Made by a program: the position numbers and the translations under genes
Assembly (NCBI GenBank): GCA_035633755.1
Contig: DASQEH010000053.1
Location: 43,375-107,374 of the forward strand
Source: DASQEH01 sp035633755
GTDB taxonomy: Bacteria; Actinomycetota; Actinomycetes; Propionibacteriales; Nocardioidaceae
DNA: 64,000 bases
Direction: 5' to 3'
Shown here: in pieces, positions 42,946 to 51,647 of the stretch
How positions within the stretch are numbered: the first letter of the stretch is position 1
Layout: every line of letters begins with the position of its first letter
Notes under the pieces: model-generated
The model's database searches: none
What the model saw: the letters and a program-made list of their open reading frames with translations, nothing else
What the model was told of the DNA's origin: nothing

Positions 42946-44355
42946 ATGACCTTCCCGTATGGGCGGGCGCCTGCCATTGCCATCAACTCCTCGGGCGCCA
43001 CCGCCGCAGCCAGCAAAGTGCGCATGCGCCGAGCCCTCACCTTGCTGGGGATGACGGTCGCCGCGCCGGGCAGCGCTCAGCTGGTGGCAGGGCACAAGCG
43101 GGTCGGTCGGGTCGCGTTGGGCGCCTTTGCTGCGGCCGTGTTCGCCGGTGTCGTCGTGGTGGTGGTTGCCCTGTGGAAGCCGGACTCCCTCCTCTCCCTC
43201 TTCACTCAGCTGTGGGTTCTACGGGTGCTGCGCTTCACCCTGATCGCCTATGCGCTCGGGTGGGCCTATCTGCTCATCGACGCCTGGCGGCTGGCCAACC
43301 CCCTCGGCCTGGCTCGCAAGCAGCGGCTGCTGATAACCGGACTGAACGGTCTGCTCTGTTTCTCGCTGACAGGCGCGCTGCTTTTCGCGAGCAACCTCGT
43401 CGCGGTCCAGCGCGACTTCATCCATGAGGTGTTCGGCGGTGGCACCGCGTCCGCCGCACGTGATGGGCGGTACAACGTCCTGCTCCTCGGCGGCGATGCC
43501 GGCCCGCGTCGCGTCGGGATCCGACCCGACAGCATCACGGTCGCGAGCATCGATGAACAGACCGGTCGCACAGTGCTGTTCGGGCTGCCCCGGAACCTGG
43601 CGAACGTGCCGTTTCCGGAGGGATCGGTGATGCACAAGCAGTTCCCGGACGGGTTCGACTGCGACGGTTGCTACCTGAATGGTGTCCACACCTGGGCCCA
43701 CGAGCACGAGGACCTGTTCCCCGGCGCCGACGACCCGGGAGTCGAGGCGACCACAGACGCGGTCGAAGAGATCACCGGCCTGCACATGAACTACTACGTG
43801 CTCATTGATCTGAAGGGTTTCCAGAATCTCGTCGACGCCGTCGGAGGCGTCACCATCAAGCTGCGTGAGCCCATCCCGATCGGCAGCGTGGGCGACATCA
43901 CGGACACGATCCCCGCAGGCACCCGGCACCTCGACGGCTTCGAGGCCCTCTGGTACGCCCGCAGCCGAGCGACCTCCGACGACTACTCGCGGATGGCGCG
44001 GCAGAAGTGCCTGATGAACGCCATGCTGCACCAGCTCGATCCCATGACGGTCGTGAAGAACTTCGGTGATATCGCCCGGGCAGGCAAGCAGGTGATCTCG
44101 ACGTCCATCCCGGCCGGTGAGCTGGGCGAGCTGGCCTCGCTCTCTCTCAAGACTCGGAAGCTGCCCATCACAACCGTGTCGTTCGTTCCGCCCAAGGTTG
44201 ACACCGGCGACCCGAACTGGACCGCGATCAGGTCTATGGTGACCAAGGCCGTGGCTGCATCAGAGGACCGCGACGAGGGCAAGAAGCCGGCGACGCGCAA
44301 GAAGCCAAAGCGCAAGGATGCGAACTCCAGCGACAACCTCGCCGGCTCCTGCTGA
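42946..44355 (+). CDS. LytR-CpsA-Psr (LCP) family protein with multiple N-terminal membrane helices
   Basis: 469 residues from ATG 42946; a later ATG at 43024 is possible and neither has a strong ribosome site. About four hydrophobic segments (residues 28-170) precede the LCP domain, in place of the usual single helix. LCP motifs: YNVLLLGGDAG, RPDSITVASID, GLPRNLANVPFP, LDGFEALWYARSR and RQKCLMNAMLHQ. The catalytic Arg/Asp set appears present. The C-terminus is Lys-rich. Divergent from the other LCP gene and upstream of galactan genes; it probably transfers a wall glycan. Confidence 0.88.
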   Translation: MTFPYGRAPAIAINSSGATAAASKVRMRRALTLLGMTVAAPGSAQLVAGHKRVGRVALGAFAAAVFAGVVVVVVALWKPDSLLSLFTQLWVLRVLRFTLIAYALGWAYLLIDAWRLANPLGLARKQRLLITGLNGLLCFSLTGALLFASNLVAVQRDFIHEVFGGGTASAARDGRYNVLLLGGDAGPRRVGIRPDSITVASIDEQTGRTVLFGLPRNLANVPFPEGSVMHKQFPDGFDCDGCYLNGVHTWAHEHEDLFPGADDPGVEATTDAVEEITGLHMNYYVLIDLKGFQNLVDAVGGVTIKLREPIPIGSVGDITDTIPAGTRHLDGFEALWYARSRATSDDYSRMARQKCLMNAMLHQLDPMTVVKNFGDIARAGKQVISTSIPAGELGELASLSLKTRKLPITTVSFVPPKVDTGDPNWTAIRSMVTKAVAASEDRDEGKKPATRKKPKRKDANSSDNLAGSC

Positions 44356-44424
44356 GCGCAAGCGTCATTCGCCGGGCCGCCGGGCCAGCGACGTCGCTGA
44401 GGCGGGTAGATGGCCGTGGACCCT

Positions 44425-44430
44425 ACGATG
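44425..44430 (+). promoter_or_regulatory. Candidate -10 box of the glycosyltransferase operon
   Basis: TACGAT predicts a start near 44437 and a 29-nt leader containing GGGAGGGAG. A GCGACGTCGC palindrome upstream (near 44389) may belong to the end of the LCP transcript. Confidence 0.4.
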
Positions 44431-44465
44431 AGAAGTCGGGTCACAGGCGGGAGGGAGCGGGCACA

Positions 44466-45452
44466 ATGTTGCTGCCGCACCATGTCGTGGCCGTCGTCGT
44501 GACCTGGAACCGCTGCGACCTGTTGGCGGAGTGTCTGCGCGCGGTGCAAGGGCAGACCAGCCCTCCCGAGCGGATCATCGTCGTCGACAACGCGTCCGAT
44601 GACGGCACCGCTGACCTGCTCCGCGACGACTTCGGCGACGTCGACGTGGTGCGGACGTCGACCAACCTCGGGGGAGCCGGCGGGTTCGCCCTCGGACTGT
44701 CCGAGGCCCTGCGGCAGGACTGCGCCGCCGTGTGGTTGCTGGACGACGACACGATCCCCCGGCCGACGGCGTTGGCCGAGCTTCGCAGCGCCCGGCAGGG
44801 CTACGGCTACCCCCCCTCCCTCGTAGCCTCCAGAGCCATCTGGACGGACGGCCGCGACCATCCCATGAACACCCCCCGCCCGAAGCCCGGTGCGCGGCGC
44901 AGAGAGGAGGCGGCCGCCCGTGCGGTCGGTTGCATACCTATCCGATCGGCCTCGTTCGTCTCGGTGCTCATCGATGCGGCGACGGCGCGCCAACGTGGGC
45001 TGCCCGTTGCCGACTACTTCTTGTGGAACGACGACTTCGAGTTCACCACCCGTCTGATCCGGGGGCGCAGGGGCTTGTACTGTCCAGCTTCTGTCGTCGT
45101 GCACAAGACGGCGTCGTTCGGGGCGACCTTGGACCCCGGCGACCGGTTCTTCTACGAGGTGCGGAACAAGGTGTGGCTGTTCACGCGCTCGCCCGGGCTG
45201 GGTGCGGGGGAGAAGGTCCTGTACGGCGGATCGACGCTACGTCGCTGGGCGCAGACGTTCCGGCTCTCCCGCGACCGCCGCGCGCTGGCGCGAGGACTCA
45301 GCGCGGGGATCCGCGCTGGCCTGTGGACAGCGCCGCGCGAGACCGCCGACGTGCTCAGCGGCGCGATCGAGCGGCCATCTGGGGCTGCGATCGGTTGGGA
45401 GTCCGGCGGTACGCCCGCCGATGTGACGGAGCGGCGGTCAGGAGATGGCTGA
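44466..45452 (+). CDS. GT2 family glycosyltransferase (galactofuranosyl/rhamnosyl-transferase-like)
   Basis: 328 residues. The GT-A nucleotide-sugar fold begins AVVVTWNRCDLLAECLRAV, with VVDNASDDGT and the metal-binding WLLDDDTIP (DDD). A WNDDFEF segment corresponds to the acceptor/catalytic ED region in GlfT1- and WbbL-like enzymes. No membrane helix. Cytosolic glycosyl transfer to a polyprenyl-linked acceptor is likely. It is adjacent to a second GT2 gene and close to glf, so galactan initiation (GlfT1-like) is plausible; rhamnosyl transfer is the alternative. Confidence 0.86.
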   Translation: MLLPHHVVAVVVTWNRCDLLAECLRAVQGQTSPPERIIVVDNASDDGTADLLRDDFGDVDVVRTSTNLGGAGGFALGLSEALRQDCAAVWLLDDDTIPRPTALAELRSARQGYGYPPSLVASRAIWTDGRDHPMNTPRPKPGARRREEAAARAVGCIPIRSASFVSVLIDAATARQRGLPVADYFLWNDDFEFTTRLIRGRRGLYCPASVVVHKTASFGATLDPGDRFFYEVRNKVWLFTRSPGLGAGEKVLYGGSTLRRWAQTFRLSRDRRALARGLSAGIRAGLWTAPRETADVLSGAIERPSGAAIGWESGGTPADVTERRSGDG

Positions 45453-46275
45453 GGAGTTCAGCCTGCTCATGAGCGTATGGCGAGGCGACGATCCGGGCTT
45501 CCTCTGCGCCGCGTTCACCTCCGTGGTGCACGACCAGACCAGACGGCCCGACGACGTGGTGCTGGTGCAGGACGGCCCGGTGACGCCGGAGCTGGCCGAC
45601 ATGATCGCGACGCTGGTCGAGTCCTCGCCGGTCCCTACGACGGTATTGGCGCTCGACGCGAACGTCGGGCTCGGCGTCGCTCTGGACAAGGGCATGGCCG
45701 CCTGCGCGCACGACATCATCGCGCGCATGGACGCCGACGACATTGCCCTGCCCCAGAGGTTCGCCGTGCAGGTTCCCCTGGTCGAGGCGGGCGTCGACCT
45801 CGTCGGGTCGTCGATGCTCGAGTTCGGCTCGCATGCCGCCGACATCGTCGGCAAACGTGTCCCACCGATCGACCCTGCGGTCATCGTCCGGTACGCCCGT
45901 TTCTACCAGCCCTTCAACCATCCCACCGTGGTCTACCGCAGAAGCGTCGTGGAAGCCGCCGGTGGCTACCGCCATCTCGCCCTGATGGAGGACTACCTGC
46001 TGTTCGCCAAGATGATCGAGCGCGGTGCGAGGGTTGCGAACGTCGAGGAGCCGCTGGTGCTGTATCGCGTCGGCGCGGGCGCGTATGCGCGGCGCGGGGG
46101 AGTCGCACTCCTCAAGTCAGAGTGGCGCCTGCAGCGGCAGCTGGTCGACATGGGGTTCACCACTCGCGCGCAGTTCGTCCGCAACGTGGTCGTACGAGGC
46201 GGCTACCGGCTGGTCCCGGAGCCGGTCCGCAAGACGGCCTACCGCGCCTTGATTGCGCGAAGGGGGGAGCGCTGA
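45445..46275 (+). CDS. GT2 family glycosyltransferase
   Basis: 276 residues, overlapping the previous gene by 8 bases. It opens with FSLLMSVWRGDDP and has VLVQDGPVT, the DxD motif ARMDADDIALP and the acceptor-side segment ALMEDYLLFAKM (ED). These are normal for processive or single-addition GT2 enzymes using a nucleotide sugar. No membrane helix. It acts with the neighbouring enzyme on the same lipid-linked glycan, by inference from operon organisation. Confidence 0.87.
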   Translation: MAEEFSLLMSVWRGDDPGFLCAAFTSVVHDQTRRPDDVVLVQDGPVTPELADMIATLVESSPVPTTVLALDANVGLGVALDKGMAACAHDIIARMDADDIALPQRFAVQVPLVEAGVDLVGSSMLEFGSHAADIVGKRVPPIDPAVIVRYARFYQPFNHPTVVYRRSVVEAAGGYRHLALMEDYLLFAKMIERGARVANVEEPLVLYRVGAGAYARRGGVALLKSEWRLQRQLVDMGFTTRAQFVRNVVVRGGYRLVPEPVRKTAYRALIARRGER

Positions 46276-46309
46276 GCCCGTACGTCCGAGTACTGACGCC
46301 GTCAGCCAC

Positions 46310-46315
46310 TAGACT
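46310..46315 (+). promoter_or_regulatory. Candidate -10 box of the glf operon
   Basis: TAGACT predicts transcription from about 46322, giving a leader of about 81 nt that contains competing hairpins before glf. Confidence 0.45.
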
Positions 46316-46332
46316 TGGTCAGCCTTTGTCCG

Positions 46333-46371
46333 CCACGCACCAGCGTGGCCGGGAAGGTCGAGCGGCCACGC
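46333..46371 (+). promoter_or_regulatory. Leader with two mutually exclusive hairpins upstream of glf
   Basis: CCACGC-ACCA-GCGTGG (46333-46348) is a perfect 6-bp stem with a 4-nt loop. Its 3' arm, extended to GCGTGGCC (46343-46350), is also exactly complementary to GGCCACGC at 46364-46371 (8-bp stem, 13-nt loop). Only one can form at a time. This layout is that of attenuators and ligand-sensing leaders, but no known motif is recognised and no U-run follows the second stem. Confidence 0.4.
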
Positions 46372-46402
46372 CGACCGGGCACGTCATCGAGCAGGAGCGT
46401 GT

Positions 46403-47575
46403 GTGAACGTAGATCTCGTCGTGGTGGGGTCGGGTCTGTTCGGGCTCACGATCGCCGAGCGTTGCGCGAACGACCTCGGGCTGAAGGTCCTCATTCTCGA
46501 GCGCCGGTCCCATGTGGGGGGCAATGCCTACAGCGCACCCGAGCCGACCACCGGTATCGAGGTGCACAAGTACGGTGCCCACTTGTTCCACACGTCGAAC
46601 GAACGCGTGTGGGAGTACGTCAACCGGTTCACCGCGTTCACCGGGTACCAGCACCGCGTGTTCTCGATCTACCGGGGCAAGGTGTACCCGATGCCGATCA
46701 ACCTCGCGACCATCTGCGAGTACTTCGGAAGGTGGATGACGCCCGATGAGGCGCGGGAGCTCGTGGCCGAGCAGGCCGCGGAGTTCGACAGCGCCAGCGC
46801 CAAGAACCTCGAGGAGAGGGGCATCTCGTTGATCGGGCGCCCTCTGTACGAGGCCTTCATCCGCGGCTACACGGCCAAGCAGTGGCAGACCGACCCGCGC
46901 GAGCTGCAGGCCGAGATCATCTCCCGGCTCCCTGTCCGCTACAACTTCGACAACCGCTACTTCAACGACAAGTACGAGGGGCTTCCGGTCGACGGCTACA
47001 CGGCCTGGCTCGAGCGGATGGTCGACCACCCCAACATCGAGGTACGCCTCGACACCGACTTCTTCGACGTCCGCGACGAGTACCGCGGCCAGGTGCCGAT
47101 CGTGTACACCGGTCCGCTGGACTCGTACTTCGCGAACTCGGCGGGGGAGCTGTCGTGGCGAACCGTGGACCTGACGGTCGAGGTCAAGGACGTCGGAGAC
47201 TTCCAGGGGTGTCCGGTGATGAACTACGCGGACGAGGATGTCCCGTTCACCCGGATCCACGAGTTCCGCCACTTCCACCCGGAGCGGACCTGGTACCCCA
47301 AGGACAAGACGGTCATCGTGCACGAGTACTCGCGGTTCGCGGAGTCCGGTGACGAGCCGTACTACCCGATCAACACCCCGGCCGACCGGGCCAAGCTCCT
47401 CGAGTACCGCACGCTGGCGAAGGCGGAGCCGAACGTGGTGTTCGGGGGACGCCTGGGCACCTACAAGTACCTCGACATGCACATGGCCATCGGCTCGGCA
47501 CTGTCGACGTACGACAACCGGCTCCGACCCCACTTCGCCGACGGCGAGGCCCTCGACAGCGGAGGCACGGATTGA
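46403..47575 (+). CDS. glf: UDP-galactopyranose mutase
   Basis: 390 residues from GTG 46403, with CAGGAG upstream. The FAD motif VVVGSGLFGLTIAE starts the protein. GLF landmarks: RSHVGGNAYS, EVHKYGAHLFHTSN with the His near the flavin, QHRVFSIYRGKVYPMPINL and RLGTYKYLDMHMAIG. It converts UDP-galactopyranose to UDP-galactofuranose, the precursor of galactan. It is followed directly by an ABC-2 exporter pair, matching the galactan synthesis and export cluster of mycolic-acid actinobacteria, though a Galf polymer may be of another type here. Confidence 0.95.
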   Translation: MNVDLVVVGSGLFGLTIAERCANDLGLKVLILERRSHVGGNAYSAPEPTTGIEVHKYGAHLFHTSNERVWEYVNRFTAFTGYQHRVFSIYRGKVYPMPINLATICEYFGRWMTPDEARELVAEQAAEFDSASAKNLEERGISLIGRPLYEAFIRGYTAKQWQTDPRELQAEIISRLPVRYNFDNRYFNDKYEGLPVDGYTAWLERMVDHPNIEVRLDTDFFDVRDEYRGQVPIVYTGPLDSYFANSAGELSWRTVDLTVEVKDVGDFQGCPVMNYADEDVPFTRIHEFRHFHPERTWYPKDKTVIVHEYSRFAESGDEPYYPINTPADRAKLLEYRTLAKAEPNVVFGGRLGTYKYLDMHMAIGSALSTYDNRLRPHFADGEALDSGGTD

Positions 47576-48462
47576 CCGTTCTCAAGTCGCGTGAGGCCGA
47601 GCCGCTGGGCCCCTTGGTCAACCCGGGGCGGGTGGGCGGACTGGGTGACGTCTTCCGGCATCGCTACCTCCTCAAGCTGCTGGTGCACAAGGAGCTTCGC
47701 GCTCGCTACCAGAACTCGGCCATCGGGTTCGCGTGGTCGTATGTCAAGCCCGCGATCCGGTTCGTCATGTACTACTGGGTCATCGGGCTCCTGCTCGGGC
47801 CCAAGTCGCTGGAGAACCGCGCCCTGCACATCTTCGCAGGGATGATCATGGTGTCCTTCTTCACCAACGTCCTCAGTGCCGGCACCAAGTCGGTGGTCAA
47901 GAACAAGGCGCTCGTACGCAAGATCAACCTTCCGCGCGAGATGTTCCCGGTGGCCTCGATCGCGGTGTCCTTCTACCACATGATCCCGATGTACGTGATC
48001 GCCATCATCGGCGCGCTGCTGTTCGGCTGGCACCCTGATCTCGGGGCCTTCGCCGCGGCGGCGCTCGCCTTCGTCATCATCATGGTGTGGGGCTTGGCCG
48101 TCGCCCTGGCGTTCAGTGCGATGAACGTGTACTTCCGCGACCTGTCCAACATCGTCGAGGTCCTGCAGACGACGATCACGTGGACGACACCCATGATCTA
48201 CCCCTTCAGCATCATCAAGGACCGTCTGTCAGGCGTCGTCTACGAGCTCTACCTGTCCAACCCGTTGTCCATCGCGGTGCTGCTCAACGACCGCGCGTTC
48301 TGGCTGCCCACGGTCGCCCATCCCAAGGTCGACCGCGTGACGGAGTTCCCGGCGCACCTGTTCGAACGTGGCCTGATCATGCTCGCCATCGGGCTGGCTC
48401 TCCTGTGGCTGGCGCAGCGCGTGTTCAGCCGGCTCGAGGGCCGTTTCGCCGAAAGGCTTTGA
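47572..48462 (+). CDS. ABC-2 polysaccharide exporter permease (Wzm-like)
   Basis: 296 residues from TTG 47572, overlapping the glf stop (TTGA). It has a cytoplasmic N-terminus with LLKLLVHKELRARYQNS, then about six membrane helices; LRARYQNS and FYHMIPM-type loops are typical of Wzm/RfbA ABC-2 permeases. It would translocate the lipid-linked galactan across the membrane together with the ATPase next to it. The rare TTG start is the only one that fits the overlap and the N-terminal motif. Confidence 0.9.
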   Translation: MTVLKSREAEPLGPLVNPGRVGGLGDVFRHRYLLKLLVHKELRARYQNSAIGFAWSYVKPAIRFVMYYWVIGLLLGPKSLENRALHIFAGMIMVSFFTNVLSAGTKSVVKNKALVRKINLPREMFPVASIAVSFYHMIPMYVIAIIGALLFGWHPDLGAFAAAALAFVIIMVWGLAVALAFSAMNVYFRDLSNIVEVLQTTITWTTPMIYPFSIIKDRLSGVVYELYLSNPLSIAVLLNDRAFWLPTVAHPKVDRVTEFPAHLFERGLIMLAIGLALLWLAQRVFSRLEGRFAERL

Positions 48463-49208
48463 TGAGCACGTCTATCGTGGTCGATCACGTCACGAAGTCC
48501 TTCAAGATTGCCCGTCAGAAGACGCTCAAGAGGCTCGTTGTCAATGCCGTCAAGGGCAGGCAGCTGACGGACTCCTTCAAGGCGCTGGACGACGTCAACT
48601 TCACCCTGGAGCAGGGCGACAGCATCGGGTTGATGGGCCTGAACGGGTCGGGCAAGAGCACCTTGCTGAAGCTGATCTCCGGAGTGATGTCCCCGGACTC
48701 CGGAGAGGTGCTGACCCGTGGCCGCATTGCCGGGCTCATCGAGGTGGGCGCCGGCATGTCTCCGGACCTCTCCGGCCGCGAGAACATCTTCCTGAACGGC
48801 GCGATCCTCGGCATGACCGAGCCGGAGATCAACCGCAAGTTCGAGTCGATCGTGGACTTCTCCGAGATGGAGAAGTTCCTCGACCGCGAGGTGCGTCACT
48901 ACTCGTCGGGCCAGTTCTCGCGGCTCGCGTTCTCCATCGCGGTGCATACCGACAGCGACATCTTCTTGATGGACGAGGTGCTGGCCGTCGGCGACCAGCC
49001 GTTCCGGCGCAAGTGCATGAGACGCATCCGGCAGCTCAAGGCAGAGGGCCGCACGATGGTCTACGTGAGCCACAGCCCGAGCCAGGTGCTCAAGCTCTGT
49101 GAGCGCGGGCTGGTGCTGGAGGCGGGCAAGATGGTCTTCGAGGGGTCCGCCGAGGACGCCGTCAAGGCGGTCGGCTACACCCTCGACACCGACACTGAGG
49201 ACGACTGA
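48462..49208 (+). CDS. ABC polysaccharide exporter ATP-binding subunit (Wzt-like)
   Basis: 248 residues, with the start overlapping the permease stop. Walker A is GLNGSGKST; the signature is YSSGQFSRL, the usual variant of polysaccharide exporters (SSGM/Q); Walker B is DIFLMDEVLAVGD. The His loop is VSHS. It lacks the C-terminal carbohydrate-binding domain found in O-antigen Wzt proteins with terminal modification, as in the mycobacterial galactan exporter. It powers flippase activity. Confidence 0.92.
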   Translation: MSTSIVVDHVTKSFKIARQKTLKRLVVNAVKGRQLTDSFKALDDVNFTLEQGDSIGLMGLNGSGKSTLLKLISGVMSPDSGEVLTRGRIAGLIEVGAGMSPDLSGRENIFLNGAILGMTEPEINRKFESIVDFSEMEKFLDREVRHYSSGQFSRLAFSIAVHTDSDIFLMDEVLAVGDQPFRRKCMRRIRQLKAEGRTMVYVSHSPSQVLKLCERGLVLEAGKMVFEGSAEDAVKAVGYTLDTDTEDD

Positions 49209-49251
49209 CGATCGACCCGGGCGGCCGGAGTAGGCGACCGCCAGCGACGCA

Positions 49252-50028
49252 CTAGTCGGGCCAGCCGGGGCTCAGCTCGTCGGACCACAACGACGCGGTG
49301 ACCAGCTCCTGCGCCGAGATGGTGGCGGCGGCGTCGCGGTCGACGTTGACGAGCAGGACCACCGACGAGTCCGCCACGAGGGGGGCAGCCAACGCCGCGA
49401 TAAGCCCCGACGCCGTTGCCGGGTTGGCGTCCGTCACGAGCCGGGCTGTCGGCGAGAGCGCCAGCCTCGACGCGGTGCCCCTGGCCGCGCGCATCAGATC
49501 GGCGTGCGTCCGGGGACCCAGGTCGGTGTCGGCCGCCGTCCCACTGGCGTCAACGGTTGGGGCGAGGGTGAGCACGTCAGGTTGGGCAGGGACCTCGGCA
49601 CCGAAGTCCAGCCATCCAGCCGGAAGGGGCATCAGGGACGGCCCACCGAGGGGGCGCAGCGAGCAGCTGATGACGTGACCTGCCTGCACCGAGGTGTCGA
49701 TGTCCGCCCCAGGGCCGACCACATGTGCCGCGACGTCGTCAGCAGTGGTGGTCAGGCTGACCGTGAGCCCCGCCGTCCATGCGCCGAGCGTGATGACGCT
49801 GGTCTGCCAGTGCGTGGGTAGGTCGACCCGAATGCGGTCACCCGGCTCCAGCATGAGATCGTCCGCAAAGAGGTTCGCCACCTTGGTCACCCAGTTGTCG
49901 AACGTGGTGACACTCAGCTCGACCCGCTCCCCGGTGGCCCCGTCGTAGAACGTCACCAGAGGGCGTCCGGGGTCGCTCGACAAGGCGGCACGCAGCGCCG
50001 AGACGACGGTGTCAGCGGTGCCCGGCAT
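49252..50028 (-). CDS. TIGR03089-type protein (AMP-binding enzyme N-terminal-like)
   Basis: 258 residues from ATG 50028. It resembles the first part of adenylate-forming enzymes (VTFYDGATGERVELSVTTFDNWVTKVANLF and GDRIRVDLPTHWQT), but the ATP-binding P-loop (YTSGTTGxPK) and the C-terminal domain are absent. It matches the actinobacterial family known as TIGR03089, usually found near manC and LCP genes. Activity is doubtful; a structural or regulatory role is possible. Predicted leaderless, transcribed divergently from manC from the shared promoter core at 50036-50045. Confidence 0.85.
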   Translation of the reverse strand: MPGTADTVVSALRAALSSDPGRPLVTFYDGATGERVELSVTTFDNWVTKVANLFADDLMLEPGDRIRVDLPTHWQTSVITLGAWTAGLTVSLTTTADDVAAHVVGPGADIDTSVQAGHVISCSLRPLGGPSLMPLPAGWLDFGAEVPAQPDVLTLAPTVDASGTAADTDLGPRTHADLMRAARGTASRLALSPTARLVTDANPATASGLIAALAAPLVADSSVVLLVNVDRDAAATISAQELVTASLWSDELSPGWPD

Positions 50029-50035
50029 GCCCCAA

Positions 50036-50045
50036 AGACTAGGGT
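50036..50045. promoter_or_regulatory. Bidirectional promoter core, TIGR03089 gene / manC
   Basis: AGACTAGGGT reads TAGGGT on the plus strand (6 nt before manC GTG 50052) and TAGTCT on the minus strand (7 nt before ATG 50028). The two share TA at 50040-50041. Start codons are 24 bp apart, as at 19584 and 35241. Confidence 0.7.
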
Positions 50046-50051
50046 GTCGGG

Positions 50052-51170
50052 GTGCCTGACGCCGCCGACGGTCGCATCCCCGGCCTGTACGCGATCGTGC
50101 CGGCAGGCGGAGCCGGGACGCGGCTGTGGCCGCTGTCCAGGGCTGCGGCGCCCAAGTTCCTGCTGGACCTGGCAGGTACGGGTCGGTCGCTCCTGCAGGA
50201 CACCGTTGCCCGGCTCGAGCCTCTGGTCGGTGCGGACGGGGTGGTGGTGGTCACGGGCGTAGACCTGGCCGGGGCCGTGACCCGACAGCTGCCCGAGCTC
50301 GCCCAGGACAACCTGCTCCTCGAGCCGTCGCCGCGCGACTCCACCGCCGCGATCGCGTTAGCCGCGGCTGTGGTGGTGCGGCGAGATCCGGAGGCGACGG
50401 TCGGCTCGTTCGCCGCGGACCACGTCATCGGCGATGTCTCGGCCTTGCATGCGGCGGTGCGTGAGGCGGTCGTCGTCGCCCAGGCCGGCTATGTGGTCAC
50501 GCTGGGCGTCCGGCCGACGTACCCAGCCACCGCGTTCGGCTACATCAAGGCCGGGCAAGGGCTGGAGGTGACCGATGCCCCGTCGGCCAGGGTGGCGGAC
50601 AGGTTCGTGGAGAAGCCGGACGCAGAGACCGCCGCCGAGTACGTCCGCAGTGGCACCTACAGGTGGAACGCGGGCATGTTCGTCAGCCGAGCCGACGTCC
50701 TGCTCGGTCACCTGGCTCGGCACCAGCCGGTTCTGCACGACGCCGTGAGCCGGATCGCCGACGCGTGGAGCACTCCCGATCGAGATCGCGTTCTGGCTGA
50801 GCGCTGGCCGACGGTCACTCGTATCGCCATCGACTACTCCGTCGCCGAGCCGGTTGCCGCCGAAGGCGGAATCGCGGTGATCCCCGTCGACCTCGACTGG
50901 GACGACATCGGTGACGTGCTGGCGCTGGCCGGCCTGCTCGCCGGTGGCGAGGAGGTTCAAGTGCTCGGTGACCGCGCTCGCGTCCTCGCCGTCGACGCGA
51001 GCGGCCTGGTCGCTCAGTCCGGGCGGCGCACGGTCACGCTGCTGGGAGTGCGCGACGTGGCCGTGCTCGACACCGAGGACGCCGTGCTCGTCACCTCCCT
51101 GGCGGACAGCCAGCGGGTCAAGGACCTGGTGACAGCGTGGCGTGAGCGAGGCAGGGTGGACCTGTTGTGA
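50052..51170 (+). CDS. manC: Mannose-1-phosphate guanylyltransferase
   Basis: 372 residues from GTG 50052. The nucleotidyltransferase signature AIVPAGGAGTRLWPLSR is at residues about 14-30. FAADHVIGD and FVEKPDAETA follow, then WNAGMFV and YSVAEPVA, all canonical for GDP-mannose pyrophosphorylases of the short, monofunctional type (no isomerase domain). It makes GDP-mannose from mannose-1-phosphate and GTP, using the product of ManB (59365-60795). Predicted leaderless. Confidence 0.94.
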   Translation: MPDAADGRIPGLYAIVPAGGAGTRLWPLSRAAAPKFLLDLAGTGRSLLQDTVARLEPLVGADGVVVVTGVDLAGAVTRQLPELAQDNLLLEPSPRDSTAAIALAAAVVVRRDPEATVGSFAADHVIGDVSALHAAVREAVVVAQAGYVVTLGVRPTYPATAFGYIKAGQGLEVTDAPSARVADRFVEKPDAETAAEYVRSGTYRWNAGMFVSRADVLLGHLARHQPVLHDAVSRIADAWSTPDRDRVLAERWPTVTRIAIDYSVAEPVAAEGGIAVIPVDLDWDDIGDVLALAGLLAGGEEVQVLGDRARVLAVDASGLVAQSGRRTVTLLGVRDVAVLDTEDAVLVTSLADSQRVKDLVTAWRERGRVDLL

Positions 51171-51173
51171 CCG

Positions 51174-51647
51174 TCAGCCGAAGAGCCCGGTCCCGCTGAG
51201 GAAGTCCACCGCGCCGAGGACGCCGGCGAAGCGCAGGGTGCGACCCACGAACGTCGTCAGGTAGAACCACACCCGGTGGAACTGCAGCTGACCCGCCACG
51301 ACGGCCATGATCGCCAGCGGCGGGAACCCTGCCGCCGCTGAGAAGAACAGCAGTCCCATGCCGAACCATGGCCGGTCGTCGGTGCGGGCCTTGACCTTGG
51401 CGTACTGCTGCTGCCAGCGCGGTGACTCCATCTTCTTCTGGATGTAGCTCCACTTCATCGACGAGCGCCCCACCTCGTACCAGAAGACCTTGCCCACCGC
51501 CTGGCCGAGGCCGGCGACGATCGACACCGGCCAGATCCCGAACCTGTCGACCAGCGCGGCCACACCGGCGATGTAGGCCTCGATGTTGATGAGGGGGAAC
51601 AACGCTGAGGCGACCGCGACACCGAAGGTCGCCAGCAGCAGCTTCAT
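51174..51647 (-). CDS. VTT-domain (DedA/YqaA-like) membrane protein
   Basis: 157 residues from ATG 51647, overlapping the upstream gene stop (ATGA). It has about four membrane helices, with a signature-like loop INIEAYIAGVAAL and a central GQAVGKVFWYEVGR segment typical of VTT/DedA proteins, ending in FVGRTLRF. Such proteins are implicated in lipid scrambling and membrane homeostasis. Coupling to a phosphatidyltransferase gene supports a phospholipid role. Confidence 0.85.
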   Translation of the reverse strand: MKLLLATFGVAVASALFPLINIEAYIAGVAALVDRFGIWPVSIVAGLGQAVGKVFWYEVGRSSMKWSYIQKKMESPRWQQQYAKVKARTDDRPWFGMGLLFFSAAAGFPPLAIMAVVAGQLQFHRVWFYLTTFVGRTLRFAGVLGAVDFLSGTGLFG

